A DNA stretch of 19,263 bases. Source: DASTPP01 sp035762175. GTDB lineage: Bacteria > Myxococcota_A > Polyangia > Polyangiales > Polyangiaceae. The translations under genes were made by a program, and so were the position numbers. Under the pieces are notes generated by a model. That model ran no database searches, was not told the DNA's origin, and saw only the letters and a program-made list of their open reading frames with translations. Location of the stretch: positions 1 through 19,263 of the forward strand of contig DASTPP010000280.1 of assembly GCA_035762175.1 (NCBI GenBank). Reading direction: 5' to 3'. This document shows, piece by piece, positions 1-8,200 of the stretch; positions within the stretch are counted from its first letter, which is position 1, and each line of letters begins with the position of its first letter.

Positions 1-454
1 CGCAGTAGGCCGACGTGCCGGGCAAGGACACGTAGCCACTGACGCTGCCGACGACGGCGAAGCGGCCGCGCGCCTCGCGGAGCGGCTCGAGGCAGGCGCG
101 CGCGGTGCGCAGGACGCCGAAGACGTTGGTCTCGAAGACGCGGCGGTAGTCGTCGAGGCTCGAGCGGGCGAAGGTGCTCGGGCCGCCGATGCCGGCGTTG
201 GCGACGGCGACGTCGAGCCGGCCGAAGCGGTCGAGGGCGGCCGCGACGCCGCGCTCGAGCTCGCCGTCGCGCGCGACGTCGCAGGCGAGCGCGAGCGCGC
301 CCTCGCCGAGCTCGCGGCCGAGCGCCTCGAGGCGCTCTTTGCGCCGGGCCAGCAGGACGACGCGGTGGCCGCGGCGGGCGTATTCGCGGGCGAGCGCCTC
401 GCCGATGCCGGACGAGGCGCCCGTGATGAGGGCGACGGGGGCGGGGCTTTGCAT
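1..454 (-). CDS. Short-chain dehydrogenase/reductase, 5' part (runs off the left edge)
   Basis: This is an NAD(P)-dependent oxidoreductase of the classical SDR family; its substrate cannot be told. The ATG is at 454 and 151 codons are visible. The frame stays open to the window edge, so the C-terminal part lies outside. The N-terminus has the cofactor-binding motif TGASSGIG, then VVLLARR at the second strand, CDV before helix C, and the NAGIG motif that stabilises the central sheet. Near the edge, GSVSGY gives the catalytic Ser region and SAYC gives the catalytic Tyr. The Lys of YxxxK would be just outside. Basic residues after strand 2 (ARRKER) favour NADP over NAD, which is inference. It is divergent to tdh across a 142-base gap. 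No Shine-Dalgarno is seen, but a TATAGG box lies 9 bases before the ATG. Confidence 0.88.
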   Translation of the reverse strand, partial: MQSPAPVALITGASSGIGEALAREYARRGHRVVLLARRKERLEALGRELGEGALALACDVARDGELERGVAAALDRFGRLDVAVANAGIGGPSTFARSSLDDYRRVFETNVFGVLRTARACLEPLREARGRFAVVGSVSGYVSLPGTSAYC

Positions 455-463
455 GGCGCCGCC

Positions 464-469
464 CCTATA
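464..469 (-). promoter_or_regulatory. Possible -10 box of the SDR gene
   Basis: Read on the minus strand, TATAGG lies 9 bases before the ATG at 454. It is one of very few A/T-rich spots in this gap. I see no convincing -35 at 16-18 bases. Transcription from it would begin within a few bases of the start codon. Confidence 0.3.
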
Positions 470-539
470 CCCCGGTTCGCGCCCGGGCGGCGCGCGCCGT
501 GACGCGGCGCGACGCGGCCGGGGCCGGAACCGGGGGTTC
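470..539. promoter_or_regulatory. GGTTC/GAACC half-sites between SDR and tdh (operator candidate)
   Basis: GAACC at 527-531 and GGTTC at 535-539 form a perfect 5-3-5 dyad. A third half-site, GGTTC, lies at 474-478 inside CCCCGGTTC (470-478), which is the reverse complement of GAACCGGGG at 527-535. The dyad touches a TTGCCG (540-545) on the tdh side, and the distal half-site touches the TATAGG box on the SDR side. This is the arrangement expected for one regulator acting on both divergent genes. The binding protein is unknown. Confidence 0.35.
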
Positions 540-585
540 TTGCCGGGGCGGGGTTGTGCTTTTGTCCCGGGCCCCCCTCACAGGC

Positions 586-590
586 GGAGG
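586..590 (+). promoter_or_regulatory. Ribosome binding site deciding the tdh start
   Basis: GGAGG lies 6 bases before a GTG at 597. This spacing, together with the Rossmann motif starting five residues later, fixes the start there. The frame is open far upstream, but the upstream translation is low-complexity and unlike any Tdh. Confidence 0.7.
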
Positions 591-596
591 CTCTAC

Positions 597-1628
597 GTGC
601 GCAGAAAACCGGTGGTCTTGGTGACGGGCGCGAGCGGCGAGATGGGCCACGGGCTCATCGAGCGCCTCTCGGCGTCGGGCTCGTACGACGTGCTGGCGCT
701 CGACATCAAGGCCGTGGGCCCCGACGTCGCGCGCCACTGCGCGACGACCATCGCGGGCGACATCCTCGACAAGAACCTGCTCGAGCGGCTCGTCAGCGAG
801 TTCGAGATCCACACCATCTTCCACCTGGCGGCGCTGCTCTCGACCCGCAGCGAGTTCACGCCCGAGACCGCCCACGGCGTCAACGTCACCGGCACGCTGA
901 ACCTGCTCAAGCTCGCGGTCGAGCAGTCGCGCTGGCACGGCCGCCGCGTCACCTTTCTCTTCCCGAGCTCGATCGCCGCCTACGGCGTGCCCGACCTGCG
1001 CACCAAGCGCGCCGCGGGCCGCGTGCGCGAAGACCAGTTCACCATGCCGTCGACGATGTACGGCTGCAACAAGCTCTACTGCGAGCACCTCGGCCGCTAC
1101 TTCGCCCGGCACTACCGCCAGCTCGCCGCCGAAGAAGACAAGAAGGGCGTCGACTTCCGCTGCATCCGCTTCCCCGGCCTCATCTCGGCCGTCACCGTGC
1201 CGAGCGGCGGCACGAGCGACTACCTGCCCGAGATGCTGCACGCGATCGCCCGCGGCCAGAGCTACGCCTGCTTCGTCCGGCCCGACACCCGCATCCCCTT
1301 CATGGCCATGCCCGACGCCATCGACGCCCTGCTCGGGCTGATGGGCGCCCCCGCCGAGGCCCTCTCGACCCTCGTCTACAACATCGGCGCCTTCAACCCG
1401 AGCGCCGACGAGTTCGCCGGCCGCATGCGCGGCGCCTTCCCGGGCGCGCAGATCACCTTCTCGCCCGACCTCAAGCGCCAGGCCATCGTCGACTCGTGGC
1501 CCGAGGACGTCGACGACTCGCTCGCCCGGCGCGACTGGGGCTTCCGCCCCGCCTACGACCTCGAGCGCACCGTCGACGAGTACCTCCTGCCCACCATCCG
1601 GCAGCGCTACGCCGGCGCGCAGCCTTGA
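597..1628 (+). CDS. tdh: L-threonine 3-dehydrogenase, SDR (epimerase-like) type
   Basis: This enzyme oxidises L-threonine with NAD+ to 2-amino-3-ketobutyrate in the cytoplasm. It has 343 residues from a GTG start. The NAD-binding loop GASGEMG is at 11-17 and Asp36, at the end of strand 2, fits NAD preference. A Ser pair (124-125) and the YGCNK motif with Tyr155 and Lys159 form the SDR catalytic set. The stretch after residue 190 (FPGLIS, then GGTSDYLPEMLHA, CFVRPDTRIPFM and the late IVDSWP-DVDD block) is characteristic of the short-chain bacterial Tdh that resembles UDP-galactose epimerase. It is unlike the zinc-dependent E. coli Tdh. The next gene is kbl, which uses the unstable product, so the pairing supports the call. 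The gap to kbl is 79 bases and holds a strong hairpin. Other sugar epimerases are unlikely given the C-terminal block. Confidence 0.93.
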   Translation: MRRKPVVLVTGASGEMGHGLIERLSASGSYDVLALDIKAVGPDVARHCATTIAGDILDKNLLERLVSEFEIHTIFHLAALLSTRSEFTPETAHGVNVTGTLNLLKLAVEQSRWHGRRVTFLFPSSIAAYGVPDLRTKRAAGRVREDQFTMPSTMYGCNKLYCEHLGRYFARHYRQLAAEEDKKGVDFRCIRFPGLISAVTVPSGGTSDYLPEMLHAIARGQSYACFVRPDTRIPFMAMPDAIDALLGLMGAPAEALSTLVYNIGAFNPSADEFAGRMRGAFPGAQITFSPDLKRQAIVDSWPEDVDDSLARRDWGFRPAYDLERTVDEYLLPTIRQRYAGAQP

Positions 1629-1631
1629 CCG

Positions 1632-1670
1632 GCCCCGCGCCGCCCCGGCGTCGGCCGGGCGGCGCGGGGC
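1632..1670 (+). terminator. 14-bp GC hairpin between tdh and kbl
   Basis: A perfect 14-bp inverted repeat has arms at 1632-1645 (GCCCCGCGCCGCCC) and 1657-1670, with an 11-base loop. It starts three bases after the tdh stop. It is followed by a pyrimidine run rich in C with a few T, not a U tract, so termination is uncertain. It could equally attenuate or stabilise the tdh message. Confidence 0.45.
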
Positions 1671-1707
1671 GCCCTCTCCCCTCCCCTCCCCCCACGGCCA
1701 GAACGCC

Positions 1708-2892
1708 ATGTACGACTCTTTCCAAAAGCGCCTCGGCGCCGAGCTCGACGAGATCCGGGCCTCGGGCCTCTACAAAGACGAGCGCGTCATCGAGGGCCCG
1801 CAGGGGGCCGCGATCCGCGTCCAGCGCGGCGAGGTGTTGAACTTCTGCGCCAACAACTACCTCGGCCTCGCCAACCACCCCGAGCTCGTGCGCGCCGCGC
1901 AGCAAGGCCTCGAGCGCTGGGGCTTCGGCCTCTCGAGCGTGCGCTTCATCTGCGGCACGCAGTCGATTCACAAAGCCCTCGAGCGGGCGGTCTCGGCCTA
2001 CCTCGGCGCCGAAGACGCCATTCTGTACACCTCGTGCTTCGACGCCAACGGCGGCCTCTTCGAGACGCTGCTCGGCCCCGAAGACGCCATCATCTCGGAC
2101 GCCCTGAACCACGCCTCGATCATCGACGGCATCCGGCTCTGCAAGGCGCAGCGCCACCGCTACCCGCACGGCGACATGGGCGAGCTCGAGCGCCTCTTGC
2201 GCGAGTCGCAGGGCGCCCGCAGCCGCCTCGTCGCCACCGACGGCGTCTTCTCGATGGACGGCTCGGTCGCGGACCTCAAGGCCATCTGCGACCTCGCCGA
2301 CAAGTACGACGCGCTCGTGATGGTCGACGACAGCCACGCCACCGGCTTCTTCGGCCCGACGGGCCGCGGCACCCCCGAGCACTGCGGCGTGCAGGGCCGC
2401 GTCGACGTCATCACCTCGACCCTCGGCAAGGCCCTCGGCGGCGCGAGCGGCGGCTTCACCACCGGCCGCCGCGAGATCGTCGAGCTCTTGCGCCAGCGCT
2501 CGCGCCCCTACCTCTTCTCGAACACCGTCGCCCCCGCCATCGTCGCGGCCTCGCTCGCCTGCCTCGAGATGCTGTCGAAGACCACGGCCCTGCGCGACAA
2601 GCTCGAGCAGAACACCAAGCGCTTCCGCGAGGCGATGACGGCGGCCGGCTTCAAGATCAAGCCCGGCGTGCACCCCATCGTGCCCATCATGATCGGCGAC
2701 GCGCGCCTCGCCCAGCAGGCCGCCGCCGCCATGCTCGACGAGGGCGTCTACGTCATCGGCTTCTCGTACCCCGTCGTGCCCAAGGGCGAGGCGCGCATCC
2801 GCGTGCAGCTCAGCGCCGCGCACGAGCCCGCCCACGTCGACCGCGCGGTCGAGGCCTTCACCCGCGTCGGCAAGAAGCTCGGGCTGATCTGA
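1708..2892 (+). CDS. kbl: 2-amino-3-ketobutyrate coenzyme A ligase (glycine C-acetyltransferase)
   Basis: This PLP enzyme cleaves 2-amino-3-ketobutyrate with CoA to glycine and acetyl-CoA, the second step of threonine breakdown after tdh. It has 394 residues; E. coli Kbl has 398. It belongs to the alpha-oxoamine synthase family. Visible motifs are NFCANNYLGLANHP near residue 45, a CGTQSIHKALE block, His135 in NHASIIDG (stacks on PLP), DDSHATG with Asp207 and His210, and the Schiff-base Lys241 in TLGKALGGASGG. Spacing between Asp, His and Lys matches E. coli Kbl (210, 213, 244). The ATG at 1708 is chosen because MYDSF aligns with the family start, though no clear Shine-Dalgarno precedes it. 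The related enzymes BioF, HemA and Spt are less likely because of length, the CANNYLG block and the tdh neighbour. Confidence 0.95.
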   Translation: MYDSFQKRLGAELDEIRASGLYKDERVIEGPQGAAIRVQRGEVLNFCANNYLGLANHPELVRAAQQGLERWGFGLSSVRFICGTQSIHKALERAVSAYLGAEDAILYTSCFDANGGLFETLLGPEDAIISDALNHASIIDGIRLCKAQRHRYPHGDMGELERLLRESQGARSRLVATDGVFSMDGSVADLKAICDLADKYDALVMVDDSHATGFFGPTGRGTPEHCGVQGRVDVITSTLGKALGGASGGFTTGRREIVELLRQRSRPYLFSNTVAPAIVAASLACLEMLSKTTALRDKLEQNTKRFREAMTAAGFKIKPGVHPIVPIMIGDARLAQQAAAAMLDEGVYVIGFSYPVVPKGEARIRVQLSAAHEPAHVDRAVEAFTRVGKKLGLI

Positions 2893-2911
2893 CCCGGGCC
2901 GCCGCCGGGCC

Positions 2912-3013
2912 CCTCGCCCGCTCGAGCGCCGCGGGCGAGGCGCCGCCCGGGGCGCGAGGGCGCCGGCGGGCGGGGTGAAGCGCCGGCCCCTCGCCTCCGC
3001 CCGCCCTCGCGCC
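2912..3013. repeat. Two inverted repeats between kbl and the CFA-like gene
   Basis: CCTCGCCCGC (2912-2921) pairs perfectly with 2931-2940 across a 9-base loop, starting 20 bases after the kbl stop. A second pair is GGCGCGAGGGCG (2951-2962) with 3002-3013, a 12-bp stem with a 39-base loop. The first may end the tdh-kbl message, although no U tract follows. The 180-base gap holds no open frame I would support. A TTATCT at 3035-3040 is a weak -10 candidate for the next gene. Confidence 0.4.
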
Positions 3014-3072
3014 GGGGCGGTCGCTCGACCCTTCTTATCTCGAGTGCAGCTCGCTCCGCACCGGGGGCCCCG

Positions 3073-4191
3073 ATGAACGTTTCCAAGCTCGTCGTCGACT
3101 CGCTCTTCGCCGCCGCCGACCTGCGCACCGACGGCCGGCGGCCCTGGGACGCGCGGGTGCTCGACGGCGCGTTCTACGGCCGGGTCTTGCGCCGGGGCTC
3201 GCTCGGCCTCGGCGAGGCGTACATGGACGGGCAGTGGGCCTGCGACGACCTCGAAGAGTTCGCCTACCGCGCCGTGCGGGGCGGGCTCGAGCGCGGGTCG
3301 AAGGCCGTGCACGGCGCCCTCGCCGGGGCGCTCGGGCGGCTCGGCAACCAGCAGACCCGGCGGCGGTCGCGGCGCGTCGCCGAGCGCCATTACGACCTCG
3401 GCAACGACCTCTTCGGCGCGTTCCTCGGCCGCTACAAGAACTATAGCTGCGGCTACTTCGAGGGCACCGACGACCTCGACGTCGCCCAGCGAAAGAAGCT
3501 CGATCTGGTCTGCCGCAAGCTCGGCCTCGGGCCGGGCGACCGGCTGCTCGACGTCGGCGGGGGCTTCGGCGAGCTCGCCCGCCACGCGGCCGAGAGCTAC
3601 GGCTGCCGGGTGACCAGCATCAACATCTCCGACGAGCAGATCGGCTTCGCCCGCGAGCTGTGCCGGGGCCTGCCGGTCGAGGTCGTCAAGTGCGACTACC
3701 GCGACGTCGCCGGCCGCTACGACAAGATCGCGGTCGTCGCGATGCTGACGCACGTCGGCCACAAGAACTACCGCCGCTTCATGCGCGTCATGCGCCGCTG
3801 CCTCGCGCCGGGCGGCGCGATGCTCATCGAGTCGGTCGGCGGCAACGTCTCGCTGGCGCGCTGCGAGCCCTGGACGGACCGCTACGTCTTCCCCGGGGGC
3901 GTGGTGCCCTCGATCGCCCAGCTCGGGCGCGCCTTCGAGGGCCTCTTCGTGCTCGAAGACTTGCACAACTTCGCCCCCTCGTACGTCGCGACCTTGCGCG
4001 CCTGGCACCGCAACCTGCGCGCCGCCTGGCCGCGGCTCGCCGCCTCGGGCCGCTACGCCGAGCGGACGCGGCGCATGTTCGAATACTTCTTCCTGACCGT
4101 GGCGGGCGCCTTCCGGGCGAGGGGCCTGCAGCACTGGCACCTCGTGCTGACGCCGGCGGGCGCTCCGGCCCCCGCCTGCCGGCTCTCGTGA
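3073..4191 (+). CDS. Cyclopropane-fatty-acid-synthase-like methyltransferase with altered active site
   Basis: This SAM-dependent enzyme belongs to the cyclopropane fatty acid synthase (CFA) family, which acts on unsaturated acyl chains of membrane phospholipids. It has 372 residues; E. coli Cfa has 382. The N-terminal lipid-facing domain is present (GSLGLGEAYMDGQW near 42-55), then HYDLGNDLF and NYSCGYF with Cys126. The SAM loop reads LLDVGGGFGE at 158-167, where the family has GCGWG. The E. coli bicarbonate ligands are Cys139, Glu239, His266, Ile268 and Tyr317. Here they align with Cys126, Thr226, Glu253, Val255 and Tyr304, so the Glu and the His are both replaced. The C-terminus (HNF, LRAWHRN, AGAFRARGLQHWHLV) is intact. 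The enzyme may therefore have shifted chemistry, or slow or no CFA activity. The ATG at 3073 matches the family start. It stands alone, 180 bases after kbl, and ends 40 bases from the convergent dehalogenase gene. Confidence 0.85.
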   Translation: MNVSKLVVDSLFAAADLRTDGRRPWDARVLDGAFYGRVLRRGSLGLGEAYMDGQWACDDLEEFAYRAVRGGLERGSKAVHGALAGALGRLGNQQTRRRSRRVAERHYDLGNDLFGAFLGRYKNYSCGYFEGTDDLDVAQRKKLDLVCRKLGLGPGDRLLDVGGGFGELARHAAESYGCRVTSINISDEQIGFARELCRGLPVEVVKCDYRDVAGRYDKIAVVAMLTHVGHKNYRRFMRVMRRCLAPGGAMLIESVGGNVSLARCEPWTDRYVFPGGVVPSIAQLGRAFEGLFVLEDLHNFAPSYVATLRAWHRNLRAAWPRLAASGRYAERTRRMFEYFFLTVAGAFRARGLQHWHLVLTPAGAPAPACRLS

Positions 4192-4231
4192 GCGGGGCGC
4201 GCGGGCCCCGGCGCCGCCGCGGGCGGGGCGC

Positions 4232-5134
4232 TCAGCCCCGGACGAAGTCGGCGACGACGCGGCCGAGCTCTTCGCCCGCGTCTTCTTGCAAGAAGTGGCC
4301 GGCCCGCGGCAGCGTGACGTGGGCCCGGCCGGCCGCGCCGGGGATCTTCTTCTGCATCGCGCGCTCGGCGCCGGCGGTGATGGGGTCGCTGTCGCCGAAG
4401 GCCGTCAAGAAGGGCTTGTCGAACGTCGCAAGCGAGGCCCACGCCCGGCGGTTGGGCTCGCTCGCGGGGTCGTCGGGCGACGAGGGCACGAGCAGCGGGA
4501 AGCGCCGCGCCCCGGCCTTGTACGACTCGTCGGGGAAGGGCGCGTCGTAGGCGGCGACGATCTCGGGCGCGAGCGGGCGCGCGCAGCCGGCCTGCACGAT
4601 GTCGCCGATCTTGAGCTCGGGCGCGCGCTGCGAGAAGGTCTGCCAGGCGAAGAACGCGTCGGGCGGGCGCCGGTCGCCGGTCGGCAGCGAGGTGTTGGCG
4701 GCGACCACGCGGGCGAAGCGCTCGGGGTGCTCGGCGACCAGGCGCAGGCCGATGAGGCCGCCCCAGTCTTGGCAGAGCAGGGTGACGCGCTCGAGCCCGA
4801 GCGCCTCGACGAAGGCCCGGGCCCAGTCGACGTGGCGCTGGTAGGTGTAGTCGCCGGGGTCGGCCGGCTTGTCGGAGCGGCCGAAGCCGACGAGGTCGGG
4901 CGCGACGGCGCGCAGGCCCGCCCCGGCGACGACGCGGATCACCTTGCGGTAGAGAAAGCACCACGAGGGCTCGCCGTGCAGCATCAGCACGGGCTCGGCC
5001 CCGCGCGGGCCCTCGTCGACGTAGTGCATGCGCAGCGAGCCGCCGTCGCCCGAGGGCACCTCGACGTAGCGCGGCGCGAAGGGGAAGTCGGGCAGCGAGG
5101 CGAAGCGGCGGTCGGGGGTGCGCAGGGCCTTCAT
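4232..5134 (-). CDS. Haloalkane dehalogenase, subfamily HLD-I type
   Basis: This alpha/beta hydrolase is predicted to hydrolyse a carbon-halogen bond to give an alcohol and halide. It has 300 residues from the ATG at 5134. The opening MKALRTPDRRF resembles Xanthobacter DhlA and mycobacterial DhmA. The motif HGEPSW carries the oxyanion-hole Glu55. The nucleophile is Asp123 in QDWGG with Trp124 as first halide ligand. Trp164 in FFAWQTF fits the second halide-binding Trp. Asp250 (GDSDP) is the late-placed acid and His280 (GHFLQED) the base. The Trp-Trp pair and the late Asp are HLD-I features. No signal peptide is seen, so it is cytoplasmic. It lies 117 bases downstream of the kinase stop on the same strand but has its own promoter and no Shine-Dalgarno. 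A natural halogenated substrate is not known for such proteins; an epoxide hydrolase is less likely given the two Trp residues. Confidence 0.88.
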   Translation of the reverse strand: MKALRTPDRRFASLPDFPFAPRYVEVPSGDGGSLRMHYVDEGPRGAEPVLMLHGEPSWCFLYRKVIRVVAGAGLRAVAPDLVGFGRSDKPADPGDYTYQRHVDWARAFVEALGLERVTLLCQDWGGLIGLRLVAEHPERFARVVAANTSLPTGDRRPPDAFFAWQTFSQRAPELKIGDIVQAGCARPLAPEIVAAYDAPFPDESYKAGARRFPLLVPSSPDDPASEPNRRAWASLATFDKPFLTAFGDSDPITAGAERAMQKKIPGAAGRAHVTLPRAGHFLQEDAGEELGRVVADFVRG

Positions 5135-5144
5135 GACGGCGGCC

Positions 5145-5173
5145 ACGCTAGGCGCGCGGCGGGGCCCCGGCAA
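5145..5173 (-). promoter_or_regulatory. Promoter of the dehalogenase gene
   Basis: On the minus strand TTGCCG (5173-5168) and TAGCGT (5150-5145) are 17 bases apart. The -10 box ends 10 bases before the ATG at 5134, so the transcript would start about 3-5 bases before the start codon. This agrees with the lack of a Shine-Dalgarno. Confidence 0.5.
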
Positions 5174-5198
5174 GGCGCCCCGCCCGGGGCCCCGGCGA

Positions 5199-5214
5199 GG
5201 GGCGCCGGCGCCCC
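5199..5214. repeat. 16-bp perfect palindrome between kinase and dehalogenase genes
   Basis: GGGGCGCCGGCGCCCC is its own reverse complement. It lies 37 bases after the kinase stop and 25 bases upstream of the dehalogenase -35 box. A role as a kinase transcript end or as an operator is possible. There is no U tract on either strand. Confidence 0.45.
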
Positions 5215-5251
5215 CCGGGGGCGAGGCCGCCGCCCCGCCGCGCGGGGCCGC

Positions 5252-8200
5252 TCACCCGCCGGACCAGCGCCGCCCGAGCTCGGCGAGCGCGTAGTCGCAG
5301 CCCGCGGCCCCGAGCGCCGCGCGGGCCTCGGCCGTCCGCGCCTCGGCCCGCGCGCGCTCGCCGCGGGCGCGCAGCGCGAGCGCCCACTCGGCCCGCGTGC
5401 GCGCCGCCTGCAGGAGCGAGCCGCCCTGCTCGAGCGCCTCGAGGCTCGCCTCGAAGTGCGCGTCGGCCTCGCCCCCGCGGCCCGCCCGGGCGAGCGCGGC
5501 GCCCCGCACGCGCTCGGCGACGCCGCGCGAGAAGAGCAGCCCCGCGGCCCGCCCCGCCTCGGCCACGGCCTCGGCGCGCGCGAGGGCCTCGTCGAGGCGC
5601 CCGGCGTTCAGCGCGATCTCGGCGTCGCCCGCCTCGTACCAGTCGGCGAGCATCAGGCGCCCGCCCATGCCGCGCGCGATGGCCTCGGCGCGCGCCCGGT
5701 GGGCGAGCGCCTCGTCGTGCCGGCCGAGGTGGCTCTCGGCCCACGCGATCGAGCTGTGGGCGAGGCTCAGGTGCAGGGTGTCGCCCGTGCGGCTCGCGAG
5801 CTCGAGCACCCGGCGGTGGTGCGCGACGGTGAGCGGCCAGTCGCCGCTGAACAGGTACGAGCAGCCGCTCATCAGGTTCGCGGCCGAGGCGAGGCTCGGC
5901 TGGCCGATCTGGTCGGCGCGCGCGAGCACGCGCTCGAGCTCGGCGACGCCCTCGCGGTAGCGCCCGAGCGCGATGAGCGCCGAGCCGTGGTAGCCCACGG
6001 CGCGGAACCACTCGAAGGGCTCGCCCAACCGCTCGAGCGGCCCGATGCTGCGGGCGAGCAGCGGCTCGGCGCGGCGCATGTCGCCCTGGCTGAGCAGGGC
6101 CGTGCCGATGAGGCAGCCCGGCAGGGCCATCAGCTCTTCGTCGCCCGACTCGAGCGCGACGGGCAAGACCTGCCGGTAGTACGAGAGGGCCTCGCGCGCC
6201 TCGCCCCGATAGAAGTGAATGCGCCCGACGGCGTGGTTGACGCGCGCGAGCCGCAGCCGGTCGTTTTGCCCGAGCTCGCCCCCGGCGGCGAGCGCGTCGA
6301 GCTGGGCCCGCGCCTCGGCCATGCGGGCGAAGTTCTGCTCGGCCGTGTCGGCGACCAGGCGCGTGTAAACGAGCTTGAGCAGCGTGTCGACCTTGCGCCG
6401 CCGGCCCTCGTCGTCGGCGGGCAGCGCCGCGAGCGCCGCGAGCGCCGCGGCGTAGTGGTGGCGCGCCTCGCCGTACGAGCAGAGCCGCGTGGCGACGTCG
6501 CCCGCGCGCACGTGGTAGGCCCAGGCCCGGTCGGCGTCGCCCGCCTGCTCGAAGTGGTGGGCGAGCGCGGCGCTCTTGCGGTCGAGCCCCTCGCCGGCGT
6601 AGACGGCCTCCATCGCGCGCGCGATCGCGCCGTGGTGGCGCGCCCGCTCGCCGGGCGCGAGCCGCGCGAGGATGGCCTCGCGCAGCTTGTCGTGCGAAAA
6701 GCGCCAGTCGCCCGCCCGGCTCTCGAGCACCGCGGCGTTGGCGCAGGTCAGCAGAAAGCCCCGCAGGTCGACCCCGGGCGCCGCCCGCTCGAGCACCGCG
6801 AGGTCGAGCTGCCGGCCCAGCGTCGCCGCGAGGTCGAGCAGCGCGCGGTCGGGCCCCTCGCGCACCCGGTCGACGCGCCGCTGCGCGATGCGCTCGATGC
6901 CCCCCGTCAGCAGGCGCTCGGGCAAGTCCGCCGGCCGGATGCGGTCGAGCCGCCCCGCCTGCTCGGCCAGCGCCCGCACCACCTCGACCAGGAAGAAGAC
7001 GTTGCCCTCGGTCTCGCGGCAGAGGTACTCGACGAGCGCGGGCGCCTCGCCCGCGGCGCCGAGCATCGACGCGCTCAGCCGGCCCACCTGCTCGCGGCCG
7101 AGGCGCCCCAGCTTGATCGCCGCGAGGCCCGGGGCGCTCTCGGGCAGGCCCGGCGCCTCGTCGTCGCGGTAGTTGCCCACCAGCAAGAGCGGCAGCTCGG
7201 CGGTGAGCCGGCAGAGGCGCCCGAGCAGCATCAGGCTGTCGGCGCCGGCCCACTGCAGGTCTTCGAGCAGCACCACCGTGGGCCTCGCCTGGGCCCGGAA
7301 GAGCGCCTCGATCGCCTGCAAGAGGCGGCTCTGCGCGGCGGCCGGCGGCAGCGGCGGCGCGGCGGGCACCTCGCGCCCGAGCAGCGCGGGCAGGTCGGGC
7401 ACCAGATCGTGGAGCGCCGAGGCGTCGGCGTCGGCGAGCTCGGCCCGCAGGCAGAGCGCCCGCAGCACCGGCAGCCAGACCTGGTACGAGCTGCGCCCGG
7501 TCGCCACGGCCTGCCCCTCGGCCACCCAGGCGCCCTTGACGAGCGCGAGCGTGCGCAGCTCGGCCGTCAGGCGCGACTTGCCGACGCCGCTCTCGCCGCC
7601 GATGAGGGCGCCGCCGCCGGGCCGCCCCGCGAGCACCTCGCGCAGCGCCCGGTCGAGCGCCGCGAGCTCGGCCTCGCGGCCGACGAACTCGGACGCCTGC
7701 AGAAAGCTCTCGCGCGTCTCGGCCGTCTCGACCGGCAGCGGCTCGCCGAGCGCGCGGCCGAGATCGTACAAGAGCTCGACCGCGCTCGCGTGCCGCCGCG
7801 ACGGGTCGGCCGAGAGCAGGCGGCGCACGACGTCGCCGAGCGGCCCCTCGACGTCGACGTCGTCGGGCCCGAGCGGCCGCGGGGGCCCGGGGCCGGGCGC
7901 CGGGCGCGCGGGGGCGCGCTCGGTCGCGGACGGGCCGGCCTCCGGGGGCGGCGCGCCGCCGGCCGCGGGGCCGAGCGGCCGCGTCGTGCCGACCTCGGTC
8001 GGGCGCAGCCGGACCGCGTCGTCGAGCAGCGTCATGGTCGTGGCCTCGGCGGCCGACGCCGAGTCGTCCACCCAGCCCGCGCGGGAGAACATCTCGCGGG
8101 CGAGCACGCCGACGGCGTAGAGGTCGGACGCGACGCTCGGCCGCCCGCCCTCGAGCAGCTCGGGCGCCATGTACGCGAGGGTGCCGCCGAGCGAAGCCCC

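Noticed and set aside
174..596. N-terminal extension of the tdh frame back to 174
   Set aside because: It lies opposite the SDR gene, has Arg/Ser/Ala-rich composition, and a GGAGG with proper spacing marks the GTG at 597.
597..4191. tdh, kbl and the CFA-like gene as a single three-gene operon
   Set aside because: The 180-base gap after kbl with two inverted repeats, and the lack of a functional link, make joint transcription doubtful; only tdh-kbl is a sensible unit.
4192..4231. Bidirectional terminator between the convergent CFA-like and dehalogenase genes
   Set aside because: The 40 bases are GC-rich with only short self-complementary pieces (about 5 bp) and no T or A tract, so no specific hairpin can be supported.
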